Below, one piece after another: positions 17,087 through 26,000 of a stretch of 64,000 nucleotides of DNA. Numbering within the stretch: the first letter of the stretch is position 1; each line of letters begins with the position of its first letter. The translations under genes were made by a program, and so were the position numbers. The notes under the pieces are model-generated. The model saw only the letters and a list, made by a program, of their open reading frames with translations, was not told where the DNA came from and made no database searches. This stretch comes from Devosia sp. ZB163 (GTDB taxonomy: Bacteria > Pseudomonadota > Alphaproteobacteria > Rhizobiales > Devosiaceae). Location of the stretch: positions 248,001-312,000 of the forward strand of contig NZ_JAQRMY010000002.1 of assembly GCF_028613635.1 (NCBI RefSeq). Direction: 5' to 3'.

Positions 17087-17647
17087 TTATGGAAGTAGGT
17101 GAGCAGCGAGGTCGACGGAAGAAAGCGGAAGCGGCTCTGTCGGGGTTTCCACTCCTTCGACCAGTTCGAGTCCCCACCACCCCACCGAATGCCACCTGCC
17201 GTGCTTGAAGCCGACATTGCGGTAGATGCCGACGGGCACGAACCCCATAGCCACGTGCAACCCTACGCTGCCGGCGTTAGGCAGCGCGATCCCGGCAAAG
17301 GCGGAGTGAAATCCCTGGGTTCGCAGGATGGACAGGAGCGGCCCATAGAGGGCACGACCTACACCGGTTCGACGCGCCTGCAGCGCCACATAGACGGTCA
17401 CGTCGACCGACCACCGATACGCCGCCCGTTCGCGGTGCTTGCTCGCATAGGCATAGCCGACGACTTCGCCGGCACGCTCGGCGACAAGGTAGGGATGCGA
17501 GGAAATCGTGCTGCGGATACGCTCGGCCATCACGGCGCCGCTCGGCGGCTCGGTTTCGAACGAAACAGATGTGTCCCTGACGATCGGCGCGTAGATGGCG
17601 GCGATGGACTCGCCGTCGTCCGGCTGGGCCGCACGCACTGCCATCAT
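17087..17647 (-). CDS. arsN: GNAT acetyltransferase, ArsN1-like (arsinothricin/phosphinothricin type)
   Basis: A GNAT enzyme of about 186 residues. The N-terminus (DDGESIAAIYAPIVRDTSVSFETEPPSGAVMAERI) and the C-terminal GFVPVGIYRNVGFKHGRWHSVGWWGLEL are the hallmarks of the phosphinothricin/methionine sulfoximine acetyltransferase group, whose ars-operon members (ArsN1) acetylate the arsenic antibiotic arsinothricin. The acetyl-CoA loop is QARRTGVGRALYGPLL. ATG codons at 17647 and 17644 lie just after the arsC stop; an in-frame start at 17680 would overlap arsC. It sits between the arsenate reductase and arsR. Confidence 0.85.
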   Translation of the reverse strand: MMAVRAAQPDDGESIAAIYAPIVRDTSVSFETEPPSGAVMAERIRSTISSHPYLVAERAGEVVGYAYASKHRERAAYRWSVDVTVYVALQARRTGVGRALYGPLLSILRTQGFHSAFAGIALPNAGSVGLHVAMGFVPVGIYRNVGFKHGRWHSVGWWGLELVEGVETPTEPLPLSSVDLAAHLLP

Positions 17648-17651
17648 CGGA

Positions 17652-18071
17652 TCAGCCGATTCGGTTGCCCCCGGCATCAATCACCACCTCGCCGTCTTCC
17701 TTCACGAAAGGACCGATATCCGGATTCTGGAGGATGTCGAGCACTAGTTCGGAAGGCCGGCAAAGACGAACGCCTCTGGTCGTGACGACAAACGGGCGAT
17801 TGATCAGGACCGGATGCGCCACCATTGCATCAAGCAGGGCCTCGTCGGACACCGAAGCGTCAGACAGGCCCAACGAGTCGTAAGGCGTGTCCTTTTGCCG
17901 GACGGCTTGCCTGACGGTGAGACCCGCCTCTCTGATCAGCCAAATCAGCCGCTCCTTGGCCGGCGGATGCTTCAGGTATTCGATGACCTCCGGCTTTTCC
18001 TCGCTCTGGCGGATCATGGCCAAGGTGTTGCGAGACGTGCCGCAGTCCGGATTGTGATAGATCGTCGTCAC
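17652..18071 (-). CDS. arsC: Arsenate reductase, glutaredoxin-coupled (ArsC)
   Basis: A 139-residue enzyme with the active-site sequence IYHNPDCGTSRNTLAMI (catalytic Cys10) and the oxyanion-binding arginines in FVVTTRGVRLCRPSE. It reduces As(V) to As(III) with glutaredoxin and glutathione. The length is that of the E. coli plasmid R773 type. It overlaps the aqpS stop by four bases (ATGA), so translation is coupled. The island also has an arsenate reductase of the other, phosphatase-derived type, so both reduction routes are present. Confidence 0.93.
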   Translation of the reverse strand: MTTIYHNPDCGTSRNTLAMIRQSEEKPEVIEYLKHPPAKERLIWLIREAGLTVRQAVRQKDTPYDSLGLSDASVSDEALLDAMVAHPVLINRPFVVTTRGVRLCRPSELVLDILQNPDIGPFVKEDGEVVIDAGGNRIG

Positions 18072-18733
18072 TCTGCGACCTCAACCGGTTTGAAAAGCCA
18101 GCCCGCGAGGCCGAGCGCCAGAAGCGCACCCAGGAACTGGGCGATGATGAAGCCGGGAGCGTCGGCCGGGCGGATCCCCGAAAATGTGTCGGTGAGGGCG
18201 CGGGCAATGGTGACGGCCGGGTTCGCAAACGATGTCGAAGCGGTGAACCAGTAAGCCGCCGTGATGTAGAGCCCGACAAGAGCAGGGATCGACTGGGGTC
18301 TGGCTCGCAAGCCGCCAAGTATCACCGCGACCAACCCGAAAGCTGCCACCGCCTCGGAGAACCACTGCGAGGTCCCCGTGCGCACATGCGTGGCAACCTG
18401 CAGCGCCGGTAGATCGAACATCAGGTGGGCGACCATGCTGCCGACAATTCCACCCACCACCTGGGCGATCACGTAAAGGGCGGCCGACGTCCAGTCGATC
18501 TCCTTCCTGATCGCAAATACTGCGGTCACGGCCGGATTGAAATGCGCTCCGGAAATAGGGCCGAGAACGGTTATCAGGACGAAGAGGATAGCGCCGGTAG
18601 GGATGGTGTTCCCCATCAGCGCCATTGCGGTGTCCGAGGTGAGCTGGTCGGCCATAATGCCGGAGCCCACCACCGTAGCGACGAGAAGTCCGGTGCCGAT
18701 GGTTTCGGCAGCGAGGCGTCTGGCGAGAGTCAT
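18068..18733 (-). CDS. aqpS: Aquaglyceroporin, AqpS-like (MIP family)
   Basis: A 221-residue channel with six membrane segments and two half-helices. The NPA boxes are FNPAVT (about residue 66) and ANPAVT (about residue 173). In rhizobial ars operons AqpS takes the place of an As(III) pump, letting arsenite formed by arsenate reductase flow out down its gradient. It lies between the two arsenate reductases and overlaps both by four bases. Confidence 0.9.
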   Translation of the reverse strand: MTLARRLAAETIGTGLLVATVVGSGIMADQLTSDTAMALMGNTIPTGAILFVLITVLGPISGAHFNPAVTAVFAIRKEIDWTSAALYVIAQVVGGIVGSMVAHLMFDLPALQVATHVRTGTSQWFSEAVAAFGLVAVILGGLRARPQSIPALVGLYITAAYWFTASTSFANPAVTIARALTDTFSGIRPADAPGFIIAQFLGALLALGLAGWLFKPVEVAE

Positions 18734-19263
18734 GCGGCGCCGGAAGCCTTCGTCGTCGAACCATCCATCGCGCCGATGCCACGTAGCTTCGAGCCCAACG
18801 CCATATGGTCGATGCTCTCGAGCGGCAGGTTGATGAAGGCGGCGATGCGGTTACGCATGAAGCGGAGCGCATCCTCGAACGCCTGGCGTTGCTTGAACTC
18901 CGGGCCCTCCACGGCGGCAGGGTCTTCAATGCCCCAGTGCGCCGTCATTGGCTGCCCTGGCCAGATCGGGCACGTTTCGCCGGCGGCGTTGTCGCAGACC
19001 GTGAACACGAAGTCCATCTTGGGTGCGGCGGGTCCGGCAAACTCCTCCCACGACTTCGACCGCAGGCCGTCAATTGGGATTCCCGCCTCCCGAAGGATGT
19101 TCAGGGTCATCGGATGGATTTTGCCCTTCGGCATGCTGCCAGCCGAGAAGCCCCGGAAATGGCCATTGCCGACATGATTGAGCACAGCCTCTCCCAACAC
19201 GGAGCGTGCGGAGTTTCCGGTGCAGAGGAACAGAACGTTGTAGACGCGATCAGCAGCAGGCAT
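18730..19263 (-). CDS. Arsenate reductase, low-molecular-weight phosphatase type
   Basis: A 177-residue enzyme. The phosphatase loop is LFLCTGNSARSVLGEAVL (CX5RS), and the relay cysteines lie in TVCDNAAGETCPIWPG, as in thioredoxin-linked ArsC. The C-terminus is extended beyond the usual 130-140 residues. The start at 19263 (MPAADRVYNVLFLC) overlaps the end of arsR by 14 bases; the longer frame to 19347 runs inside arsR and is rejected. It reduces arsenate to arsenite for export by the adjacent aquaglyceroporin. Confidence 0.9.
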   Translation of the reverse strand: MPAADRVYNVLFLCTGNSARSVLGEAVLNHVGNGHFRGFSAGSMPKGKIHPMTLNILREAGIPIDGLRSKSWEEFAGPAAPKMDFVFTVCDNAAGETCPIWPGQPMTAHWGIEDPAAVEGPEFKQRQAFEDALRFMRNRIAAFINLPLESIDHMALGSKLRGIGAMDGSTTKASGAA

Positions 19264-19612
19264 CGGTTGCCTCCTTCGGGGTGCAGCAGGGGGAGAACTC
19301 GGCGACAAGCGGCTCGCACAGCTCGGGTCGGCCGCCGCAGCAATCATTGACGAGGAAACTCGCGATCTCGCGGACCTTGTCTATCTCGGCTCGGTAGATG
19401 ATCGAGCGGCTATGCCGCTCTGACGAAATGAGGCCCGCGCGTGCCAGCACTGCCAGGTGCGTGGACATCGTGTTCTGCGGGACTTCAAGCCGCCGGGCGA
19501 CCTCGCCCGCTGGCAGGCCATTCGGCTCGTGCCTCATGACCAATTTGAAGGCGTCGAGCCTGGTCCGTTGACCGAGTGCAACAAGCACGTCGATTGCATC
19601 ATTGGATTCCAT
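19250..19612 (-). CDS. arsR: ArsR-family repressor, second copy, cysteine-rich C-terminus
   Basis: A 120-residue winged-helix repressor with HTH VPQNTMSTHLAVLARAGLISSERHSRSIIYRA (about residues 44-76). Cysteines cluster at the C-terminus: DCCGGRPELC, then PCC and a terminal ACC, seven in about 30 residues. It differs from the first arsR in sequence and cysteine pattern, so it is a separate regulator and not a recent duplicate. It heads the run arsR, arsenate reductase, aqpS, arsC, arsN. No ribosome site precedes the ATG; the promoter overlaps the start, which points to a leaderless mRNA. Confidence 0.9.
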   Translation of the reverse strand: MESNDAIDVLVALGQRTRLDAFKLVMRHEPNGLPAGEVARRLEVPQNTMSTHLAVLARAGLISSERHSRSIIYRAEIDKVREIASFLVNDCCGGRPELCEPLVAEFSPCCTPKEATDACC

Positions 19613-19649
19613 GCATCGAGGATTATCGATGCAATGAGCCGGCGTCCAA
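19613..19649 (-). promoter_or_regulatory. arsR promoter with overlapping operator
   Basis: On the minus strand, TTGGAC (19644-19649), 16 bases, then GATAAT (19622-19627) make a good promoter. The perfect inverted repeat GCATCGA-N6-TCGATGC (19613-19632) covers the -10 box and touches the ATG. Transcription would begin at or within a few bases of the start codon, so ArsR binding here blocks initiation directly. Confidence 0.7.
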
Positions 19650-20458
19650 TGAAGGTTTTATGACGGCGCCAGGCGAGGCACCGCTGGGCCGACGCGGTCT
19701 GCTATCGAAGGTCCCATTCTCGCCGGCATCGGACTCTCAAACAGTAGCCAGCATCCAGTGCTTTGGGCACATTGTTCCTAAGGTCGAGGGAAGAGCGACC
19801 AGGCGATTGCACAAGAAGCGGAGGCTTGGCGGCGCGGTGCTGACGCGAGACGCCGAGCCGGCGAGGCATTGCCCCTCCGCCCTCTCTCCTCGAATCTATT
19901 CGGACTCCTGCGTCCTCGCTGAGCGTCACGAGAACTTGGGTGCCGAGGACGGGCCCTGCGGGCAGGAATTGCATGCTTCTAGGCTCCAGATCGGGAGTGT
20001 CCGCCGGAGACACTAGTAACTCGGCAAATAGCTATTCTGACTTGGCTTGCGGCGGTTTCCCTGCTCCATGCTCGGTGCGACGCGAAGAGTGCACAATACC
20101 TATTTCGTGTATTTGGAAGACTAGACGACAATCTGCGACATCCGGTGCTCCAAAGGGTGCCCAGTTGATGGGGCTACAAGTTGACACTTCGCCAAAAAGT
20201 GGATTTCTGGGTATTTCTGTCAACCAACGTCAACTTAGTGTAATGCCATTCAATCATCCCCTTAGAACCGACTGACACTCCCTGGTTGACATGGGCGCCC
20301 GGCTATCATGCCTAAGTTGTCATTTCGGATCGGGAAGTTGGCGTTTTGCTTGAATAGGTTGACGCCGTGTCAACTTGAGGCACGCGTCGGGAGAGGAGGA
20401 TTGGATCCCCGACGTCGGTGGACACAGCCTCGATCCCCGTCGCGTCTGCCCACCTTTC
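19650..20458. other. Gene-free stretch with repeated GTTGAC hexamers
   Basis: About 800 bases with only short ORFs lacking recognisable protein character on either strand, and AT-richer than its surroundings toward the right. Its right part holds the hexamer cluster annotated at 20180-20374. No RNA gene was recognised. Confidence 0.6.
20180..20374. repeat. Six GTTGAC/GTCAAC hexamers (iteron-like cluster)
   Basis: GTTGAC in + orientation at 20180, 20285 and 20358, and as GTCAAC at 20219, 20229 and 20369. The last two of the list 20358 and 20369 form an inverted repeat GTTGAC-N5-GTCAAC. Several copies share the wider form AAGTTGAC. Chance would give about 0.1 copy in this length. The gene-free setting suggests binding sites of a replication, partition or regulatory protein. 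Confidence 0.6.
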
Positions 20459-21250
20459 CTAGGACTTCGTTGTCTGATCAGGAACTGAGCCATTCCTGGA
20501 CGGCAGTGCGATGCGCACTTTCGGGTTTGCTTCCTCGCGGTCGACTTCGACGCTGTCGATGGCATCGCAAAGCTCACGTAGCGATCTGCTTCCATAGAAC
20601 CTCGGATCGAACGTTGGTGATGCTTCTCGCAACTCCTGTCCCAGCTTCGAGATGTCCACCCACTGTCGTGCAGCACCAAGGCGGACAAGGGCGTTGAGGA
20701 CGCGATCCTCTGCATCGCTGGGCGGGCGCTTCCAGACGTCTGTTCCAGCGGCAGCGCCGGTCGATAGGATCAGCGAACTCAGTTCGTCGAAGGTAAGAAA
20801 GGACGAGCAACTGGCTCGCAGCGATGCAGCAGCGCTGGCGTGTCCGACCCCATGCACCGTTGCGCCCGAACGCCGAATGCGGTGGGCGAGCGCCGAGAAG
20901 TCGGAATCGCTGCTGATGAGCACGTAGTGATCGGGACGCTCCGTATGGATCAGGTCCATTGCTCGCACTATCAGCGAGGTGTCGGCGGCGTTCTTACCAT
21001 TGCTAGTGCGATAGTGCTGGAAGCCGATGACGCCGTGCTCCTTCATCTGGGCGGACCACCCGGCGGCATGACTGCTTGCGAAGTTCGCAAACACCTCAAT
21101 GGACGTCACACGCCCGAGGCTCGAGGCATAGCGCACCAACGCACCGGTAAGGCGCGGAGGCACGTTGTCTCCATCGACGAGGACGGCACAGCGTGCATTT
21201 CGGGAGCTGGTTGTCCGGCTGAAGTAGTCGAGCCATTCCTTACCGGCCAT
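20459..21250 (-). CDS. NYN-domain (PIN-like) RNase with C-terminal LOTUS/OST-HTH domain
   Basis: A 263-residue protein. The NYN nuclease domain spans about residues 20-165: LVDGDN (Asp26, Asp28), NGKNAADTSLIVRAMDLI with the next acidic residues, and LISSDSDFSALAHRI supply the metal-binding aspartates. A C-terminal region (about 185-245, LGQELREASPTFDPRFYGSRSLRELCDAID) matches the LOTUS/OST-HTH fold, an RNA-binding winged helix. This NYN-LOTUS architecture is known in bacteria (LabA/Limkain-like) but its targets are mostly unknown. I chose the start MAGKEWLDY at 21250; the frame opens to 21346. Confidence 0.82.
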   Translation of the reverse strand: MAGKEWLDYFSRTTSSRNARCAVLVDGDNVPPRLTGALVRYASSLGRVTSIEVFANFASSHAAGWSAQMKEHGVIGFQHYRTSNGKNAADTSLIVRAMDLIHTERPDHYVLISSDSDFSALAHRIRRSGATVHGVGHASAAASLRASCSSFLTFDELSSLILSTGAAAGTDVWKRPPSDAEDRVLNALVRLGAARQWVDISKLGQELREASPTFDPRFYGSRSLRELCDAIDSVEVDREEANPKVRIALPSRNGSVPDQTTKS

Positions 21251-21424
21251 GCCTAACCTCGTGCCAGCTGGCCGAAGGACCAGGCCGCGAGAAGAGAAGA
21301 CGAAGCTGTTGCGTGCGCTCAAGCGTGGGCATGGGGTCCGTATCATTGGAGGCCATCTGGATCACCTCGAGCCAGAATAGTTCGTTTCGCGACACCGTAA
21401 TGGTAGTTCCGATAGTCCTCTCCC

Positions 21425-21823
21425 TCACTTGCCGAACACCCCGAAAATGGCGGTGCGAGCGCGGCGGGTCATCGGAGGATCGCTCATGTCGGAGGCCTCC
21501 CGGATGGCGGTGACCCACCCCATTTCGTGCTGCGTTACCGCATTGCTGAGGATCGACACGATCGCCTGCGCCTCGGTGTTGCCCACCATCTGTTCGAGGG
21601 CCAGGAGCAGCAGGTAGGCGGGATCGACCTCCAAGGCCTTGGCAAGAGCAGACACCCGGTCGATCGGGAGACGGTTGCTGCCGGCCTTGATCATCGCCAA
21701 CATGTTGACATTGATGAAGCCGGCCTGGGTGGCGATCTCGGCCTGCGTCTTGGTGGGACGAAGCTCGAGAATACGCTTGGCGAGATATGCGGTGAGGCGA
21801 GTGCCTGCGAAAGGCTTGGACAA
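21425..21823 (-). CDS. XRE-like helix-turn-helix regulator
   Basis: A 132-residue protein with an N-terminal HTH (KTQAEIATQAGFINVNMLAMIKAGSNRLPIDRVSALAKALEVDPAYLLLLALEQM, about residues 25-80) and a helical C-terminal part. No ATG fits; the TTG at 21823 is preceded at normal distance by AGGAG, which decides the start and removes a spurious N-terminal extension to 22102. A divergent gene starts about 120 bases away across an inverted repeat that is probably its operator. Confidence 0.75.
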   Translation of the reverse strand: MSKPFAGTRLTAYLAKRILELRPTKTQAEIATQAGFINVNMLAMIKAGSNRLPIDRVSALAKALEVDPAYLLLLALEQMVGNTEAQAIVSILSNAVTQHEMGWVTAIREASDMSDPPMTRRARTAIFGVFGK

Positions 21824-21842
21824 GACGTTTCTCCTATAAAAA

Positions 21843-21865
21843 CAAGTGCTTAAATCACTCACTTG
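21843..21865. promoter_or_regulatory. Candidate operator between divergent XRE regulator and unknown gene
   Basis: Inverted repeat CAAGTG-N11-CACTTG at 21843-21865, in an AT-rich patch 20 bases upstream of the regulator's start. TATAGT at 21869-21874 could be a -10 box for the + strand gene. Confidence 0.45.
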
Positions 21866-21944
21866 CTTTATAGTGTTGGGATCGTTGGGAGCGCTTCGAG
21901 TGCTTCCCTGTCCTTGTCTTGAGTATCGAGCGCCGCTCGAAGAA

Positions 21945-22382
21945 GTGTGCCTGCAATTGAGCCTGAACGACACCCATTGTGCTGCCCAAGAGTCCTCGGA
22001 TCTGCTTCCGGTTGATGCCGTCGACGATGCGGTGCAGATCATTCTGAACTTGCTCGCGACCAACCCGACGCTCGCGCCCGCCCTGCTACCGGGGTATGAC
22101 ATTGTGCAGAAACGTGGTGCTCATGGAGCCCATCTGCCTTCAGCTCGCGAGCGCCGTAGTGAACTCAATCGGATCAGGCTGCAGCAGGTGAACGAGGTCA
22201 TCGAGCGAGAGCGACAGCTCAACCCCACGATAGGTATTCGAGAGCTTGCTGCTGCGCTCAACGTGGCCGGCCTGAAGACCTATCGAGGATACCCCTTCGG
22301 CTACATCAGGACTGAGGACCATCTTCGTAGGGTGCGAAAGGCGGCGGCAGCCAGGACGGTGGAACCGAGGGGCGCTAGGTAG
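21945..22382 (+). CDS. Hypothetical protein, divergent from XRE regulator
   Basis: About 145 residues from the GTG at 21945; the frame opens at 21846 and the true start is uncertain. The C-terminal half (LNRIRLQQVNEVIERERQLNPTIGIRELAAALNVAGLKTYRGYPFGYIRTEDHLRRVRKAA) is basic and helical with a helix-turn-helix-like IRELAAALN segment, suggesting DNA binding. No family recognised. Its end overlaps the convergent next gene by eight bases. Confidence 0.5.
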   Translation: MCLQLSLNDTHCAAQESSDLLPVDAVDDAVQIILNLLATNPTLAPALLPGYDIVQKRGAHGAHLPSARERRSELNRIRLQQVNEVIERERQLNPTIGIRELAAALNVAGLKTYRGYPFGYIRTEDHLRRVRKAAAARTVEPRGAR

Positions 22383-22950
22383 CACCATTGGCCTTCGCGA
22401 CCGCCGCCCGTGCGTCGAACGGCGACATCCCCGCTTTCACCAGTTCCATGAACTGATCTCGCATACGGATGTGTCGCCCAGGGTCTCTCCTCAGTGCAGT
22501 CGGCATTTCCTGGCCATCGCGATATGCCCGGTTCGTCCCGTCAGCGTGCTCCCGCCATTCAAGCTTCCCGTCGGGAATGAAGTCGAAGTGCATCGCCACT
22601 GGCGTTATCTGCGGTGTGAGGCACAGCCACTTGCCATCGATAACCACAACCGAGTGCAGGATCAGGTCGTCGGCGTGGGGTGACCATCCGACTACGTGCC
22701 GACTGGCGCCCGTATGATCATTTTGCTCTTGGGCAGCACAGTTCCGGTGACAGTCATAGTCGACCATGCCCGCCGCGATCAACTGATCCCTTGGCGGTCG
22801 GGTTACGACTACGCGGGGTAACATCAGGACGTCTGGCAGCGTTCTGGCTTCAAGTTCGGTCGGCGGAAACGCCAGCCACTCGATGTTCCTCATAGCGAGC
22901 TCGCCGAGCTCACGTTCTCGCTCAGCTCGGTCCTCCGGCCTGTTGTTCAT
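22375..22950 (-). CDS. Hypothetical protein with CHRNC motif
   Basis: A 191-residue soluble protein, no signal or membrane segment. Centrally it has DYDCHRNCAAQEQN then a glycine-tryptophan and histidine stretch (RHVVGWSPHADDLILHSVVVIDGKWLCLTPQ), a pattern I have seen in uncharacterised proteins but cannot name. The cysteine-histidine pair could be a metal or thiol catalytic site. It is divergent from dnaE2, so the two share the upstream region with the LexA box. Confidence 0.6.
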   Translation of the reverse strand: MNNRPEDRAERERELGELAMRNIEWLAFPPTELEARTLPDVLMLPRVVVTRPPRDQLIAAGMVDYDCHRNCAAQEQNDHTGASRHVVGWSPHADDLILHSVVVIDGKWLCLTPQITPVAMHFDFIPDGKLEWREHADGTNRAYRDGQEMPTALRRDPGRHIRMRDQFMELVKAGMSPFDARAAVAKANGAT

Positions 22951-23063
22951 TCACGCCCCCATGTCACAAGCCCGACGTGGGAACTGTCGGTCGCAATCGC
23001 AACACCCGGTCGCGGCTGAATTGACGCTGCTCACTACCGAAACCACAACCGGTAGTGGCTTGT

Positions 23064-23078
23064 GTTCTTCTTTTGTTC
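23064..23078 (+). promoter_or_regulatory. LexA (SOS) box upstream of dnaE2
   Basis: GTTC-TTCTTTT-GTTC, an exact match to the alphaproteobacterial LexA site GTTC-N7-GTTC, ending 12 bases before the dnaE2 ATG. This predicts DNA-damage induction of dnaE2. A LexA bound here may also affect the divergent gene at 22375-22950. Confidence 0.85.
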
Positions 23079-23090
23079 ACGTTTTGCTAG

Positions 23091-26000
23091 ATGGCTCGTT
23101 TCGCGAGTCCATCCATGCCCTACGTCGAGCTCATCTCCGCCAGCAATTTCACCTTCCTGTCCGGCGCCTCGCATCCCGCCGAGCTGCTGGAGCAGGCTGC
23201 CTGCCTGAACCTCGGCGGCATCGGCATCTGCGATCGGAACTCCTTTGCTGGTGTGGTGCGGGGACATGTGGCCGCACGGGTAATCTGGGAAGCCATGCCG
23301 ACCTTCCGCTACCTGGTCGGCGTGCGCCTCTCCTTCGTCGACGGCACGCCGGACATCATCGCCTATCCCACCGACCGGGCGGCCTACGGCCGGCTTTGCT
23401 TCTTGCTCACCACCGGCAATCGCCGCGCGCTGAAGGGTGAATGCCATCTCCGGCTTGCCGATCTGGGGGCTGCGGCTGACGGACAGCTATTCATCGTGAG
23501 CGCTGAGTTCAGCGAGTGTGGCGAAGAAACATTGGAGCGCGTTGCAACCTTCGCTCCTGGGAGCACATGGCTGGCCGCCAGTTGCGCGTTCAAGGGGCAG
23601 GATCGCGCGCGCCTTAACCGGATCGCCGACATGGCACAGCGTCACGGCGTGCCGATGATCGCTACCAATGACGTGCTGTTCCACGCTCCCGACCGGAAGA
23701 TCCTGCACGACGTGGTGACCTGCATTCGCGAGCACATGACGCTTGAGGCCGCCGGCAGGCGTCTACAGCAGAATGCAGAGCGTCACATCAAATCGCCTCA
23801 GGAGATGGAGCGCCTGTTCGAGGCGTATCCGGAAGCCCTTGCCGAGACCGGGCGCTTCGCCAGCCGCATCGCCTTCTCGCTCGACGAGCTGAAGTATAAC
23901 TACCCCGAAGAAACCATTGGCAACGGCGAGACCGCCCAGGAGACGCTGGAGCGCTTGTCATGGGCTGGTGCAGCCCGCCGCTATCCAGACGGCGTCCCGG
24001 AGCGCGTGCGGCTCGGACTGGAGCATGAGCTGCAGCTCATCGACCAGATGCGCTATGCCAGCTACTTCCTCACCGTGCACGACCTTGTTCGGTTTGCGCG
24101 CGAGGAACGCGGTATTCTCTGCCAGGGCCGCGGCTCGGCCGCAAACTCCGTGGTCTGCTTCTGCCTCGGCGTGACCGAAGTAGACCCTATGCTGGTAGAC
24201 CTGCTGTTCGAGCGGTTCGTGTCCACCGAGCGCGACGAGCCGCCAGACATCGACGTGGACTTCGAGCACGAGCGCCGCGAAGAGGTGATGCAATACCTCT
24301 ACCAGAAGTATGGCCGGCACCGCTGCGCACTTACCGCGACCGTCACTACCTACAGGGCGAAAGGGGCAATCCGCGAGGTCTCGAAGGTCTTCGGCCTATC
24401 CGACGACATGATCGCTCGGCTCAACGGCATGAGCTGGGGCTGGAACGACACCGGCATCACGCCCGAACGGTTGCAGCAGAACGGCTTCGATCCCGACGAC
24501 CTCACCCTGATGCACGTCCTTACCGTCGTCAGCGTGCTGATGGGCTTTCCACGCCACCTCGGCCAGCATGTCGGCGGCTTCGTCATCACCCGCGATCGGC
24601 TGGACAACCTCATACCGGTGATGAACGCCGCCATGGCCGACCGCACCACCGTCGAGTGGGACAAGGACGACCTCGACGCGCTCGGCATCCTGAAGGTCGA
24701 CGTCCTGGCGCTCGGCATGTTGAGCTGCATCCGCCGGGCTTTCGAGCTGATGCACATCCACTACGGCACCGCCCTGACGCTGACGTCGGTCCCGTCGGAG
24801 GATCCGCGCACCTACACCATGATCCAGCGGGCCGACACGATCGGCGTGTTCCAGATCGAGAGCCGGGCGCAGATGTCGATGCTGCCCAGACTGAAGCCGG
24901 CGAAGTTCTACGACCTGGTCATCGAGGTCGCCATCGTCCGGCCCGGCCCAATCCAGGGCGGCATGGTCCATCCCTACCTGAAGCGGCGGCTGGGACTGGA
25001 GCCGGTGAGCTATCCCAGCCCAGAGCTGGAAGCAGTGCTGAAGAAGACCTATGGCGTCCCGCTGTTCCAGGAACAGGCAATGAAGATCGCCATTGTCGGC
25101 GCCGGCTTCTCGCCGGGCGCGGCCGACCAGCTCCGACGCTCCATGGCGACGTTCAAGCGCACCGGCGGCGTAGGCAAGTTCAAGACTGACTTCATCGGCG
25201 GTATGCGCAGAAACGGCTATACGCAGGAGTTTGCGGAAGCCTGCTTCAAGCAGATCGAGGGTTTTGGCAGCTATGGCTTTCCGGAGAGCCATGCCGCTTC
25301 GTTCGCCCTGCTGGTTTACGTCTCCTGCTGGCTCAAGTGCCACTATCCAGACGCCTTCGCCTGCGCGCTGCTGAACAGCCAGCCCATGGGCTTTTATGCG
25401 CCGTCCCAGATTGTCCGTGATGCGCAGGAGCACGGTGTCGAGGTCCGCAACGTCGACATCAACCACTCCGACCTGGTGTCGGTGCTCGAGCCGGGCACGC
25501 CCGGCGGCGACCGCGTCTGGCAGCAGCATGCCAGCATGCGGGACGATATCCGCTCGACTAACGCCATTCGGCTCGGCCTCGGCTTTGTCAAAGGCCTGAG
25601 CGATGACGACGCCAACCTGATTGTTGCTCGCCGCGGTCGTGGCTATGACAGCGTCCGGGACCTCTGGTTGCGCACCCGGCTGCTGCCGGCCACACTGCAG
25701 AAGCTGGCCGATGCCGACGCTTTCACCTCGCTTGGCCTGAACCGGCGTGACGCACAGTGGGCGGTTTTGGGCCTGCAGGGCAGCGATGGTGCCGAGATGC
25801 TTCCCTTGTTCGCCGCTGCCGGGCGGCCGGAGCATCGCGAAGAGGAGGACGCCAACCTGCCGGCAATGCCGCCGGGCGAGCAGGTGATCCACGACTATCG
25901 AACGCTGAGCCTGTCACTGAAGGCACACCCGGTCAGCTTCCTGCGCGACACGCTGACGGCCCGCCACATCGTCTCTGCCGGAGGACTACGCGACGTTCCC

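Noticed and set aside
20308-20697. + strand ORF over the hexamer cluster and the end of the NYN gene
   Set aside because: Arg/Ser/Pro-rich shadow frame with no motif.
21240-21518. 92-codon minus-strand ORF between the XRE and NYN genes
   Set aside because: It overlaps both neighbours, and only its middle (SRNELFWLEVIQMASNDT) looks at all protein-like; not enough for a call.
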